Counted from the stretch's first letter, positions 25,801-36,123 are shown. The stretch is DNA of 64,000 bases from Microcystis aeruginosa FD4 (GCF_009792235.1 NZ_CP046973.1:1302001-1366000); one strand, 5' to 3'. A program made the numbers and translations. Notes: generated by a model not told the origin, from the letters alone.

Positions 25801-26889
25801 ATGAATAAATTTCTCAAACTCTTTACCCCCATTTCCCTGATATTAATTACGGTAGGATTTCCGGTGGCGACTTTCAGTAACACTGTTGGAGTTAACACGA
25901 TTTTTGAGGTAAAAGGGAAAGTTACTGTCAAGAAACCACAATGGAAAAAACCGCTTCCTGCTTCTGTCGGACTTACCCTCAGTTTTGAGGATAAGTTAGA
26001 AGTAGCAGCTAACGCTTCGGTTAAGGTTTATTGTAGTAATCTCAAGAAGTGGACGGTTAAACCTGGAAGGTATATTGTTTCTAGTGGCTGTCCTCGGGGA
26101 AATCCTGTGATTCCACTTCCCAATAGTAATAATACAACCCTCCGTCCAACGGGAAAAACAGAGAAAGCTTTAGCAAAATTACCTTATCTAATTACTCCTC
26201 GTCAAACGAATATTCTTACCAATCGTCCTCCCCTGCGGTGGAATGCTGTTCTGGGTGCAACTAATTATACTGTCAAAATAGATGGGGTTAATTGGGAAAC
26301 GCAGACAAACAAAACTGAAATAGTCTATCCTGGTGAACCTCCTCTGGAAGCAGGAGAGCGATATCGAGTAACCATAGAAGCTGATAATGGTGCGTCTTCT
26401 AGAAGTGATGATGAAAAAGTCGGGTTTACAATATTAGATGAACAGACGAAAACAACGGTTTTAGATGCTGTTAAAACTGTTCAACAGCAGCAATTATCAC
26501 CAGAGGAAGCAGGGTTAGTTTTAGCGCATCTTTATCGAGGTTATGGGTTGTATGGGGATACGGTTGAGGTATTGGAAGGATTGGTTAAGCAAGGTAGTCA
26601 GGTTGCTACGGTTTATCAACTATTGGGTGATACTTACCTTAAGATTGGTTTACCTCAGTTGGCAAAAAAACCTTATGAAAAAGCGTTAAAACTGGCAACA
26701 AATACCGAGAATTTGTCAGTGCAAGCGGAGATACAAGCGGGGTTAGGAATAGCTTATCGTCTCTTGGGGAATACAGATGAGGCGATACAGTGGTTAACTA
26801 AGGCGAAGGGGACTTATAATCAGTTGGGGGATACTTCCCAGGTTCAGAAATTAGATGAAACAATTAATGACATTTTAAGGAGGGAGTAA
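25801..26889 (+). CDS. Secreted FecR/SH3-like plus TPR protein upstream of a CHAT gene
   Basis: 362 aa. A signal peptide (about 1-27, FLKLFTPISLILITVGFPVA) is followed by a small beta domain (about 30-90, VNTIFEVKGKVTVKK...GRYIVSSGCPRG), a fibronectin-like middle domain (about 130-220, LRWNAVLGATNYTVKID) and two to three TPRs (about 235-355). Proteins of this design sit next to CHAT-protease genes in cyanobacteria; the role is unknown. ATG 25801 is used because the in-frame ATG at 25759 abuts the hairpin and would hide the signal peptide. The CHAT gene starts two bases after the stop, with a strong ribosome site (AAGGAGG) inside this gene's end. Confidence 0.65.
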   Translation: MNKFLKLFTPISLILITVGFPVATFSNTVGVNTIFEVKGKVTVKKPQWKKPLPASVGLTLSFEDKLEVAANASVKVYCSNLKKWTVKPGRYIVSSGCPRGNPVIPLPNSNNTTLRPTGKTEKALAKLPYLITPRQTNILTNRPPLRWNAVLGATNYTVKIDGVNWETQTNKTEIVYPGEPPLEAGERYRVTIEADNGASSRSDDEKVGFTILDEQTKTTVLDAVKTVQQQQLSPEEAGLVLAHLYRGYGLYGDTVEVLEGLVKQGSQVATVYQLLGDTYLKIGLPQLAKKPYEKALKLATNTENLSVQAEIQAGLGIAYRLLGNTDEAIQWLTKAKGTYNQLGDTSQVQKLDETINDILRRE

Positions 26890-26891
26890 GG

Positions 26892-29800
26892 ATGAAAGTT
26901 AAATTATGGATGATGGCGGCTGCGGTTGCGGGAGTGATGGGATTATCGGGAGTCATCTTAACCCCAACGGTGGGACAAAGAACTTTAGCACAGCAATCAG
27001 AGTCTAGTGTAGCTAATAGTTCCTCAATTGAAGGAAAGTTAGACAGCAATAGCCAAACCCTGAAAGATGGTAGTTATTTCAATGTCCATACTTTTCCAGG
27101 AAAAGCAGGAGAACCGTTAATTATTGATTTGACTAGCAAAGATTTTGATGCTTATCTGATTTTGCTTGACCCCAATAATAACAAGATTGCCGAGAATGAT
27201 AATGGGGGAGATGAGAATAATGCCAGAATTGTCTTGACTCTACCTGTAACGGGAACTTACACCCTTATTGTCAATTCAGCTAAAGCAAAAGAATCCGGTA
27301 GTTACGTCTTGAGTTGGCGGGAAGCAACAGAAAATGATATTACTTTAGCAGAAGCAGAGAAGCTAACTCAGCAAGTTATTCAATTGTATCAGCAGGGGAA
27401 ATATAACGAGGCGATTCCCCTAGCACAACAAGCTTTAGCTATCATCAAACAACAATTAGGAGACAACCATCCCCTAACTGCACAAAGTCTCAATAATTTG
27501 GCATTACTTTACTATTCTCAGGGAAGATACAGCGAAGCCGAACCCCTCTACAAAGAAGCCTTAGCTATCAGCAAACAACAATTAGGAGACAACCATCCCG
27601 ATACCGCCATTAGTCTCAACAATTTGGCAGAACTTTACAGAGTTCAAGGAAGATACAGCGAAGCCGAACCCCTCTACAAACAAGCCTTGACTATCATTAA
27701 ACAACAATTAGGAGACAACCATCCCGCCACCGCCATCAGTCTCAACAATTTGGCAGGACTTTACAAGTCTCAAGGAAGATACAGTGAAGCTGAACCCCTC
27801 TACAAAGAAGCCTTAGCTATCAGGAAACAACAATTAGGAGACAACCATCCCCTAACTGCACAAAGTCTCAACAATTTGGCAGAACTTTACAGAGTTCAAG
27901 GAAGACATAGCGAAGCTGAACTCCTCTACAAACAAACCTTGACTATCATCAAAAAACAATTAGGAGACAACCATCTCCTAACTGCCACCATTCTCAACAA
28001 TTTAGCAGGACTTTATAGAGTTCAAGGAAGATACAGCGAAGCTGAACCCCTCTACAACAGGTCCTTAGCTATCATTAAACAACAATTAGGAGACAACCAT
28101 CCCGATACCGCCACCAGTCTCAACAATTTGGCAGAACTTTATGGAGTTCAAGGAAAATACAGCGAAGCCGAACCCCTCTACACACAAGCCTTGACTATCA
28201 TTAAACAACAATTAGGAGACGACCATCCCGCCACAGCCACCATTCTCAACAATTTGGCATTAATTTACCAGTCTCAAGGAAGATACAGCGAAGCCGAACC
28301 CCTTTTAAAACAAGCCTTAGCTATCAGGAAACAACAATTAGGAGACAACCATTCTGATACCGCTATCAGTCTCAACAATTTGGCATTACTTTATGGGGTT
28401 CAAGCAAGATATAGCGAAGCCGAACCCCTTTACAAACAAGCCTTGACTATCATTAAACAACAATTAGGAGACAACCATCCCCTAACCGCTTCCAGTCTCG
28501 ATAATTTGGCATCACTTTACGATTCTCAAGGAAGATATAGCGAAGCCGAACTCCTCTACAACAGGTCCTTAGCTATCAGGAAACAACAATTAGGAGACAA
28601 CCATCCCGATACCGCTGCTAGTCTCAACAATTTGGCATTACTTTACCAGTCTCAAGGAAGATATAGCAAAGCCGAACCCCTCTACCAACAAGCTTTAGCT
28701 ATCTTCAAAAAACAATTAGGAGACAACCATCCCCTAACCGCTTCCAGTCTCGATAATTTGGCATCACTTTACGATTCTCAAGGAAGATATAGCGAAGCCG
28801 AACCCCTCTACAAACAGGCTTTAGCTATCAGGAAACAACAATTAGGAGACAACCATCCCGATACCGCCATCAGTCTCAACAATTTGGCAGGACTTTACAC
28901 AGTTCAAGGAAGATACAGTGAAGCTGAACCCCTCTACAAAGAAGCCTTAGCTATCAGGAAACAACAATTAGGAGACAACCATCCCGATACCGCCATCAGT
29001 CTCAACAATTTGGCAGGACTTTACTGGTCTCAAGATGATATTCCTCAAGCAATTAATTATCTCAGCCAAGGACTTGCAGTAGAAGAAGACAACCTCTCAG
29101 AAAATCTAAAAATGGGGGATGACAAGCAAAAACAAGATTATATGGCAAAGGTTTTAGGGACGACTAATGGGGTGATTTCCCTCAATCTTCAAGCTGTACC
29201 CAATAACCCACAAGCAACCCGTCTCGCCTTGAAAACCATCTTAGAACGTAAAGGACGAATTTTAGATGTTTCAACCAATAGCTTACAAATTCTCCGACAA
29301 CGTACTGATGACCTCGAAAGTCAACAATTATTAACTCAACTGATTGAAGTTCGGACGCAAGTATCTAACCTGACTTTTAAAAAGCCTGAAGATTTTCCCT
29401 CACCAGAAATTTACCGTCAACAACTTGACGAAGTTACCGCAAAAGCAAAAGAAATAGAAGATAAAATCGGTCGTCGTAGTGCCGAATTTCGTAGCCTATC
29501 CCAACCCATTACCCTCGAAGGCATTCAAAAGTTAATTCCTGCTGATGCTGCTTTAGTTGAAATAGTCCGCTATCAACCTTTTAATCCTAAAGCACCTGAA
29601 AATCAACGCTTTGGCAATCCTCGTTATGCTGTTTATATTCTCTATCCCAATGGTGACATCAAAGCCAAGGATTTAGGGGAGGCTAAACCGATTGACGACA
29701 AATTAATTTACTTCCGTGACAATCTTGCAGACGCAGAAACTCGTCTCCCCCAACTGCAAAAATCAGCGCGTCAACTTGATGAGACATTGATGCAGCCTAT

Positions 29801-30725
29801 CCGTCAATTATTAGGCGATACTAAAACAATTCTGCTTTCTCCTGATGCTGGACTTAATTTAATTCCCTTTGAAGCATTAGTGGATGAAAATAATCAATAC
29901 TTAGTGGAAAATTATCATATTACCTATCTCACTTCTGGACGAGATTTACTGCGTCTAAAAGATAAATTTGCCAGTCAACAATCTCCCCTCATTGTAGCTG
30001 ATCCTTTCTACGGTAAAGCAGGGGAAAAAGTCGCTCTCACTCGTTCCATCGACCTGTCTGAGTTTACTTTTTCTGGTCTTCCGGGTACAGAACAAGAAGC
30101 TAAAGCGATTAAAAATATCTTACCTCAAGCCACTGTTTTAACTGGTTCTCAAGCCACAGAAAACGCCGTCAAACAAGCGAAAAAACCGAATATTCTCCAC
30201 ATCGCCACTCATGGTTTTTTTAAACCGGAACGCAATTTGAGTGAACGCAATCCGGGCGAACGCAATTCGCCCCTACAGGGTGAACGCAATGTGATTGAGA
30301 ATCCTTTATTGCGTTCTGGGTTAGTTTTAGCCGGAGTAAAAATCGGTCAAAGTGCAGGAGATGATGGTGTTTTAACTGCTTGAGAAACTACCAATTTAAA
30401 CTTAGTCGGAACCAAATTAGTTGTTCTTTCCGCTTGCGATACGGGGAAAGGAGATATTAATATCGGCCAGGGAGTTTATGGATTGCGCCGCGCTTTAGTT
30501 ATTGCAGGTAGTGAAAGCCAATTAATTAGCCTTTGGAAAGTCTCTGATGATGCAACTAAAGATTTAATGGTCGCCTATTATGGACGCTTACAAAAAGGTG
30601 AAAGACGCAGTGAAGCTTTACGACAAATTCAATTAGGAATGCTCAAGGGTGAAAAGCAAAAACATCCTTTTTATTGGGCCAGTTTTATTCCTTCTGGTGA
30701 TGCAACTTCGATGAAATTTGACTGA
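26892..30725 (+). pseudogene. PPC-TPR-CHAT protein interrupted by an in-frame TGA
   Basis: A 1,277-residue design: signal peptide (1-35), PPC domain (about 45-145, GSYFNVHTFPGKAGEPLIIDL), thirteen 42-residue kinesin-light-chain-type TPRs (about 190-725, core QQLGDNHPDTAISLNNLA) and a caspase-like CHAT protease. Codon 1164 is TGA (30381-30383). The frame continues without other stops to 30725. Catalytic His is in HIATHGFF (about 1105), before the stop; catalytic Cys is in VVLSACDTG (about 1181), after it. The truncated protein cannot be an active protease. A TTA-to-TGA change would explain it. In-frame ERN repeats follow the His motif. Confidence 0.85.
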
Positions 30726-30748
30726 TGAAGGGTTAGGAGTTAAACTTA

Positions 30749-31276
30749 GTGGTAAGATTATTGGTATCACAAACAATTACTAGCCATAGCTTCCACGAAA
30801 GAATAGGAGTTTCAGACTACGGTAGCATCAGGGTTTTAGCTTATCCCGAACTCAGGTTAGGTAGAGGAGGAACAAGAGAGAGAGCAATTGACGAATTAGA
30901 GAGATTATCCCCGAATGCTCCTCTAAAATCGGCTTCTTTAAACTTATTGTATAATCTGAGTAGAAATCTAGAAGCGTTATCGAAAAAAACACAGGAGGAT
31001 AGGCAGTTTATTATGCGTTTAGCTCCACTTTACCAACAGGATAGAGAACAAGCGGTTCAAGAGGGGGTTCAGCAAGGTATTCAACAAGGTCTTGAACAGG
31101 GTAGAATTCAGGAAGCCAATCTTGTTATTAGACTTCTTCAACGACGTTTCGGTGAAATACCCCAGAATCTAGAAGAAACCATCCGTAACCTTCCTGTGGA
31201 GCGATTAGAAGACTTAGGACTCGCTTTATTAGACTTTGACACTTTGACGGATTTAGATAACTGGTTGCATCCGTGA
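30749..31276 (+). pseudogene. 5'-truncated DUF4351-type protein (array copy 1)
   Basis: 175 aa. The C-terminal 140 residues (GRGGTRERAIDELERLSP onward, including RRFGEIPQNLEETIRNLP) match copies 2 and 3 almost exactly. The first 38 residues are unrelated sequence joined to this block, and the nuclease-like N-terminal half is missing. A DUF4351 tail (about 130-175) ends the protein. It may still be translated, but it is a fragment of the family. Its stop overlaps the next start as GTGA. Confidence 0.65.
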
Positions 31277-32166
31277 CTCGCTTTATTTGGGATAAATTTA
31301 GCAAAGACTTCTTAGAAACCCTTCTTTCTCCCTACGGTACAGTAGTTGTCAGCAAAGAAGTCACCTCAGAAATTAAAGAAATTGATGTGTATTTTAGTCC
31401 TAATACCGCGGAAATTCCCCCTCAGCTAGGATTATTAGGCAGATTATGCCAAACTCCCTGTTTATTGGAACCCTATCGCAATCCTATCACCCTTGATAGT
31501 CTTAATGATTGTCTGTCCAAGCGCTTTGCTATCCGTGAAATCTTTCAAAGAGAAGCAAAGAGAAATAAACAGAGAATATCAGAGGAGGAGATACCTAAGT
31601 TATGGATTCTCACTCCCACAGCTAGTGAGCGCATTTTATCCCTGTTTACGGCTCAATTACAACCCAATTGGCCAAAAGGGGTTTATTTTCTCCCAGAAGG
31701 TTTAGGTACAGCGATAATAGTGATTCATCAATTACCCGAAACCTCAGAGACATTATGGCTAAGATTATTGGGTAGAGGAGGAACAAGAGAGAGAGCTATC
31801 GATGAATTAGAGAGATTATCACCGAATAATCCCCTAAAATCGGCTTCCTTAAACTTATTGTATAATTTGAGTAGAAATTTAGAAGCGTTATCGAAAAAAA
31901 CACAGGAGGATAGGCAGTTTATTATGCGTTTAGCTCCACTTTACCAACAGGATAGAGAACAAGCGGTTCAAGAGGGGGTACAGCAAGGAAGACAACAGGG
32001 AGAAGCGGATTTGCTCATTCGCCTTATTCAACGACGTTTCGGTGAAATACCGCAGAATCTAGAAGAAACCATCCGTAACCTTCCTGTGGAGCGATTAGAA
32101 GACTTAGGACTCGCTTTATTAGACTTTGACACTTTGACGGATTTAGACAACTGGTTGCACCCGTGA
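31273..32166 (+). CDS. DUF4351-containing Rpn-like protein (array copy 2)
   Basis: 297 aa. The N-terminal half (MTRFIWDKFSKDFLETLLSPYG, KEIDVYF) resembles the PD-(D/E)XK/Rpn-type nuclease family found in cyanobacteria. The middle is helical (QEDRQFIMRLAPLYQQDREQAVQEGVQQG), and the C-terminus is DUF4351 (RLIQRRFGEIPQNL...LDFDTLTDLDNWL). Rpn-type proteins are DNA nucleases linked to recombination. Start is GTG 31273, overlapping the previous stop; the junction is repeated at each array boundary. Family assignment is from memory. Confidence 0.7.
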   Translation: MTRFIWDKFSKDFLETLLSPYGTVVVSKEVTSEIKEIDVYFSPNTAEIPPQLGLLGRLCQTPCLLEPYRNPITLDSLNDCLSKRFAIREIFQREAKRNKQRISEEEIPKLWILTPTASERILSLFTAQLQPNWPKGVYFLPEGLGTAIIVIHQLPETSETLWLRLLGRGGTRERAIDELERLSPNNPLKSASLNLLYNLSRNLEALSKKTQEDRQFIMRLAPLYQQDREQAVQEGVQQGRQQGEADLLIRLIQRRFGEIPQNLEETIRNLPVERLEDLGLALLDFDTLTDLDNWLHP

Positions 32167-33068
32167 CTCGCTTTATTTGGGATAAATTTAGCAAAGACTT
32201 CCTAGAAACCCTTCTTTCTCCCTACGGTACAGTAGTTGTCAGCAAAGAAGTCACCTCAGAAATTAAAGAAATTGATGTGTATTTTAATCCTAATACCGCT
32301 AAAATTCCCCCTCAGCTAGGATTATTAGGCAAATTATGCCAAAATCCCTGTTTATTGGAACCCTATCGCCATGGGATTACCCTTGACGGTATCAATGATT
32401 GTCTATCCAAGCGCTTTGCTATTCGTGAAATCTTTCAAAGAGAAGCAAAGAGAAATAAACAGAGAATATCAGAGGAGGAGATACCTAAGTTGTGGATTCT
32501 CACTCCTACAGCTAGTGAGCGCATTTTATCCCTGTTTACGGCTCAATTACAACCCAATTGGGGAGAGGGGGTTTATTTTCTCCCGCAAGGGTTAGGTACA
32601 GCGATAATAGTGATTCATCAATTACCCGAAACCTCAGAGACATTATGGTTAAGATTATTAGGTAGAGGAGGAACAAGAGAGAGAGCAATTGACGAATTAG
32701 AGAGATTATCCCCGAATGCTCCTCTAAAATCGGCTTCTTTAAACTTATTGTATAATCTGAGTAGAAATCTAGAAGCGTTATCGAAAAAAACACAGGAGGA
32801 TAGGCAGTTTATTATGCGTTTAGCTCCACTTTACCAACAGGATAGAGAACAAGCGGTTCAAGAGGGGGTTCAGCAAGGTATTCAACAAGGAAGACAACAG
32901 GGAGAAGCGGATTTGCTCCTCCGTCAACTTCAACGACGTTTCGGCGAAATACCTCATAATCTTGAGGAAATCATCCGTAACCTTCCTGTGGAGCGGTTAG
33001 AAGACTTAGGACTCGCTTTATTAGACTTTGACAATCTGGCAGATTTAGGTAACTGGTTGCATCCGTGA
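32163..33068 (+). CDS. DUF4351-containing Rpn-like protein (array copy 3)
   Basis: 301 aa and nearly identical to copy 2. Differences cluster around residues 40-75 and in the linker (GVQQGIQQGRQQGEADLLLRQ against GVQQGRQQGEADLLIRL). The start is again GTG inside the preceding GTGA overlap. Tandem near-identity implies recent duplication, and the variable Q/G linker shows small repeat-length changes. Confidence 0.7.
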   Translation: MTRFIWDKFSKDFLETLLSPYGTVVVSKEVTSEIKEIDVYFNPNTAKIPPQLGLLGKLCQNPCLLEPYRHGITLDGINDCLSKRFAIREIFQREAKRNKQRISEEEIPKLWILTPTASERILSLFTAQLQPNWGEGVYFLPQGLGTAIIVIHQLPETSETLWLRLLGRGGTRERAIDELERLSPNAPLKSASLNLLYNLSRNLEALSKKTQEDRQFIMRLAPLYQQDREQAVQEGVQQGIQQGRQQGEADLLLRQLQRRFGEIPHNLEEIIRNLPVERLEDLGLALLDFDNLADLGNWLHP

Positions 33069-33166
33069 CTCGCTTTATTTGGGATAAATTTAGCAAAGAC
33101 TTCTTAGAAACCCTTCTTTCTCCCTACGGTACAGTAGTTGTCAGCAAAGAAGTCACCTCATACTAA
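33065..33166 (+). pseudogene. DUF4351 array copy 4, N-terminal stub
   Basis: 33065-33160 repeats the first 32 codons of copies 2 and 3 (MTRFIWDKFSKDFLETLL...SKEVTS), then runs into a MITE whose second codon is a stop. It shows that the array was at least four units long before being cut. Confidence 0.8.
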
Positions 33167-33275
33167 ATCCGTTGAGTATAGGCTACTTATGAGGTTATGA
33201 GGACAGGCACTCATGCAAGAGGCACTCATGCAAAAGGGTGAATAAATAATCAGTTTTTAATAAACGGATTTAGTA
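33161..33275. mobile_element. 115-bp MITE with TACTAAATCCGTT ends
   Basis: The ends TACTAAATCCGTT (33161) and AACGGATTTAGTA (to 33275) are perfect inverted repeats. TCA lies on both sides (33158-33160 and 33276-33278), which may be a 3-bp target duplication. The interior has a tandem AGGCACTCATGCAA pair. It truncates array copy 4. Confidence 0.65.
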
Positions 33276-33385
33276 TCAGTTGGCAAAAAAACCTGATGAA
33301 AAGGCGTTAAAACTGGCAACAAATACCGAGAATTTGTCAGTACAAGCGGAGATACAAGCGGGGTTGGGAATAGCTTATCGTCTCT
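33276..33385 (+). pseudogene. Duplicated scrap of the 25801 gene
   Basis: This 110-bp block matches 26655-26764, the TPR region of the 25801-26889 gene (QLAKKPYEKALKLATNTENL...AEIQAGLGIAYRL), with a few substitutions. It has no start and no continuation. It lies at the opposite end of the CHAT/DUF4351 locus from its source, on the same strand. Confidence 0.8.
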
Positions 33386-33435
33386 CCCCTGACTCCCACA
33401 AAGCTCCAAAAATAAGGTTTTAAAAAAACCAGAAT

Positions 33436-35145
33436 TCAAAATAGGAAATAGCGTTGGGCCATGGGTAAAACCGTAGCCGGTTCACAGATTAATAATTCCC
33501 CGTCAGCGCGCACTTCGTAGGTTTCGGGATTAACTTCTATGCGCGGTAAAGCGTCATTCAGCTTCATACTAGCCTTACTGATATTGCGCGTGTTCGACAC
33601 TGCCACGGCGGTTTTTTTCAGCTTTAACTTCTCAGGAATGCCCGCTTTCATAGCATATTTAGAAACAAATGTCAAGGAAGTTTTTGCGATCGCACCACCA
33701 AAAGAGGCAAACATGGGACGCATATAAACCGGTTGGGGTGTGGGAATACTGGCATTAGCATCGCCCATTTGCGCCCAGGCGATTAAACCGCCTTTCAGGA
33801 CAATTTCCGGTTTTACGCCAAAAAATGCCGGTTTCCAGAGAACTAAATCGGCTAATTTGCCCACCTCGATGGAACCGACATAATCGGAGACACCATGGGT
33901 AATAGCAGGATTAATCGTATATTTAGCAATATATCGTCTTGCCCGCAGATTATCATTCTCTCCCGTTTCCCCGGTCAGTCTGCCCCGTTGTACCCGCATT
34001 TTGTGGGCAGTTTGCCAAGTGCGGATAATTACTTCTCCCACCCGTCCCATAGCTTGAGAATCGGAGGAAATTATACTAAAAGCCCCTAAATCGTGGAGAA
34101 TATCCTCGGCGGCAATAGTCTCTCGGCGGATGCGGGATTCAGCAAAGGCCACATCTTCGGGAATACTCCGGTCTAGATGATGACAAACCATCAACATATC
34201 AAGGTGTTCCTCTAAGGTATTCGTCGTATAGGGACGGGTGGGATTGGTAGAGGAGGGTAAAACGTTCATTTCCCCGCAAACCCTGATAATATCGGGAGCA
34301 TGACCACCGCCGGCCCCTTCCGTGTGGTAGGTGTGAATGACGCGATTTTTAAAAGCGGCGATAGTGGCCTCGACAAAACCGGCTTCATTGAGAGTATCGG
34401 TATGAATCGCCACCTGCACATCGTACTTATCGGCCACGCTTAAACAGGTATCAATGGCTGCCGGAGTGGTTCCCCAATCTTCATGGAGTTTTAAGCCAAT
34501 TACCCCCGCTTTTACCTGTTCCGCTAGTCCTTCCGGCTGACTGCTATTGCCTTTGCCCAAAAAACCTAAATTCATCGGGAAAGCTTCGGCGGCCTCTAGC
34601 ATTCGATAGATGTTCCATTCTCCCGGGGTGCAGGTGGTGGCATTAGTTCCCGTCGCCGGCCCGGTCCCGCCACCAATCATCGTGGTAATCCCCGACGCAA
34701 TCGCGGTCTCAATTTGTTGGGGACAGATAAAATGAATATGGGCATCAATCCCCCCTGCTGTCAAAATCATCCCCTCCCCGGCTAATGCCTCGGTGGCAGG
34801 ACCGATAATAATATCGACATTATCTTGAATGTGGGGATTGCCCGCTTTACCGATTTGATAAATTTTGCCGTCTTTAATGCCCACATCGGCTTTAACGATG
34901 CCCCACCAGTCGAGAATTAGGGCATTAGTAATCACCAAATCCACCGCCCCATCTTCCCTAGAAATGGGGGATTGGCCCATACCATCGCGAATTACTTTAC
35001 CGCCGCCGAATTTTACCTCATCGCCGTAGGTGGTGAAATCTTTTTCGACTTCGATAAATAATTCCGTGTCTGCTAGGCGAACTTTATCTCCGACGGTGGG
35101 GCCGTAGGTTTCAGCATAGGTGCGGCGATCGATGCGATAATTCAT
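33436..35145 (-). CDS. ureC: Urease subunit alpha
   Basis: 569-aa catalytic subunit of the nickel urease, hydrolysing urea to ammonia and carbamate in the cytoplasm. Seen are GGIDAHIHFICPQQ (Ni-binding His pair), GLKLHEDWGTTP (Lys carbamylated in the family), HTDTLNEAGFVE, HTYHTEGAGGGHAPD and MVCHHLDRSIPEDVAFAESRIR (flap His). ATG 35145 gives the usual start MNYRIDRRTYAETYGPTVGD; an upstream in-frame ATG adds 17 residues. ureA, ureB and the accessory genes are not adjacent, which fits the scattered urease genes of many cyanobacteria. Confidence 0.97.
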   Translation of the reverse strand: MNYRIDRRTYAETYGPTVGDKVRLADTELFIEVEKDFTTYGDEVKFGGGKVIRDGMGQSPISREDGAVDLVITNALILDWWGIVKADVGIKDGKIYQIGKAGNPHIQDNVDIIIGPATEALAGEGMILTAGGIDAHIHFICPQQIETAIASGITTMIGGGTGPATGTNATTCTPGEWNIYRMLEAAEAFPMNLGFLGKGNSSQPEGLAEQVKAGVIGLKLHEDWGTTPAAIDTCLSVADKYDVQVAIHTDTLNEAGFVEATIAAFKNRVIHTYHTEGAGGGHAPDIIRVCGEMNVLPSSTNPTRPYTTNTLEEHLDMLMVCHHLDRSIPEDVAFAESRIRRETIAAEDILHDLGAFSIISSDSQAMGRVGEVIIRTWQTAHKMRVQRGRLTGETGENDNLRARRYIAKYTINPAITHGVSDYVGSIEVGKLADLVLWKPAFFGVKPEIVLKGGLIAWAQMGDANASIPTPQPVYMRPMFASFGGAIAKTSLTFVSKYAMKAGIPEKLKLKKTAVAVSNTRNISKASMKLNDALPRIEVNPETYEVRADGELLICEPATVLPMAQRYFLF

Positions 35146-35226
35146 AGGGGGAATTCTTGAAAATCGAGATTGATTATACGATCGATTTTCCGGCAATTAT
35201 CGCTTTTTGGGGATTTTCTTCCATTT

Positions 35227-36123
35227 TTAATCCGGCTCGTTTTCGAGGATTTCTTTGGCTTTCAGTAAAGCTTGGCGATGTTCTTCGGTGACGGTGGGAT
35301 ATTTTAAACCAAGGGATTCTAGGGTGTGATAAATAACCGCCCCCACAGCTAAACGGGTAAACCATTTGCGATCAGCCGGGATAATATACCAAGGAGCCCA
35401 TTCGGTACTGGTATGATTGAATACCTCCTCGTAGGCTTTCATGTAATCATCCCAAAAAGCTCTTTCTTTGACATCATTTTCGGAAAACTTCCAGTTTTTT
35501 TCGGGGCGATCAATTCTTTCTAAAAATCGTTTTTTCTGTTCTCCTTTAGAAACATTGAGAAAGAATTTCAGGACAATAACCCCATTATTAACCAGATATT
35601 TTTCAAAATTATTAATCTCTTCAAAACGCCGCTGCCAAACTTTCTTAGTTCTGTCTTCCAGGGGGAGTTTTTGCCGTTCCAATAAATCTTGATGGACGCG
35701 CACGACTAATAATTCTTCGTAGTAGGAACGATTAAAAATACCGATACGACCCCGCTCCGGTAAAGCTTTATAATATCGCCAGAGATAATCGTGATCTAGT
35801 TCTTCGGCCGAGGGAACTTTAAAGCTAAATACCTGACAGCCTTGGGGATTTAAACCCGACATAACGTGCCTAATCGTACCATCTTTACCCGCCGCATCCA
35901 TGGCTTGCAGATTAATTAACAGAGCATAGGTATCCTGGGCATAAAGTTTATCTTGAAACTCGGCCATTTTTTCGATCCCCTGTTGCAGCAGCAGCGTGGC
36001 ATCTTCTTTGGTAATGTAGTCTGGCTTAAACCCGGGATCGTAGTCTTTGTGCAGAGAAATTTCTTTACCCGGTGGCACGATTAAGGATTGTAAAAATGCT
36101 TGGCGATCAATTTTGCTGACCAT
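35227..36123 (-). CDS. ppk2: Polyphosphate kinase 2 family protein
   Basis: 298-aa PPK2 enzyme that transfers phosphate between polyphosphate and nucleotides in the cytosol. Walker A is MDAAGKDGTIRHVMSGLNPQG (core DAAGKDGT, about 76-83), the Walker B/lid region is GRIGIFNRSYYEELLVVRVH, and RFLERIDRPEKNWKFS follows. The sequence type resembles class III members that phosphorylate AMP and ADP, though class cannot be fixed here. AAGGAGA six bases before ATG 36123 is a good ribosome site. It lies upstream of ureC on the same strand with an 81-bp gap. Confidence 0.9.
   Translation of the reverse strand: MVSKIDRQAFLQSLIVPPGKEISLHKDYDPGFKPDYITKEDATLLLQQGIEKMAEFQDKLYAQDTYALLINLQAMDAAGKDGTIRHVMSGLNPQGCQVFSFKVPSAEELDHDYLWRYYKALPERGRIGIFNRSYYEELLVVRVHQDLLERQKLPLEDRTKKVWQRRFEEINNFEKYLVNNGVIVLKFFLNVSKGEQKKRFLERIDRPEKNWKFSENDVKERAFWDDYMKAYEEVFNHTSTEWAPWYIIPADRKWFTRLAVGAVIYHTLESLGLKYPTVTEEHRQALLKAKEILENEPD

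Noticed and set aside
27440..29030. Regular 126-bp repeats as a CRISPR array
   Set aside because: The repeats are in-frame TPR codons without unique spacers, and no cas genes are near.
30381..30383. TGA in the CHAT gene as a selenocysteine codon
   Set aside because: The position is an expected Leu in homologues as I recall them, not a catalytic Cys, and no selenocysteine insertion hairpin is visible after it. A nonsense mutation is simpler.
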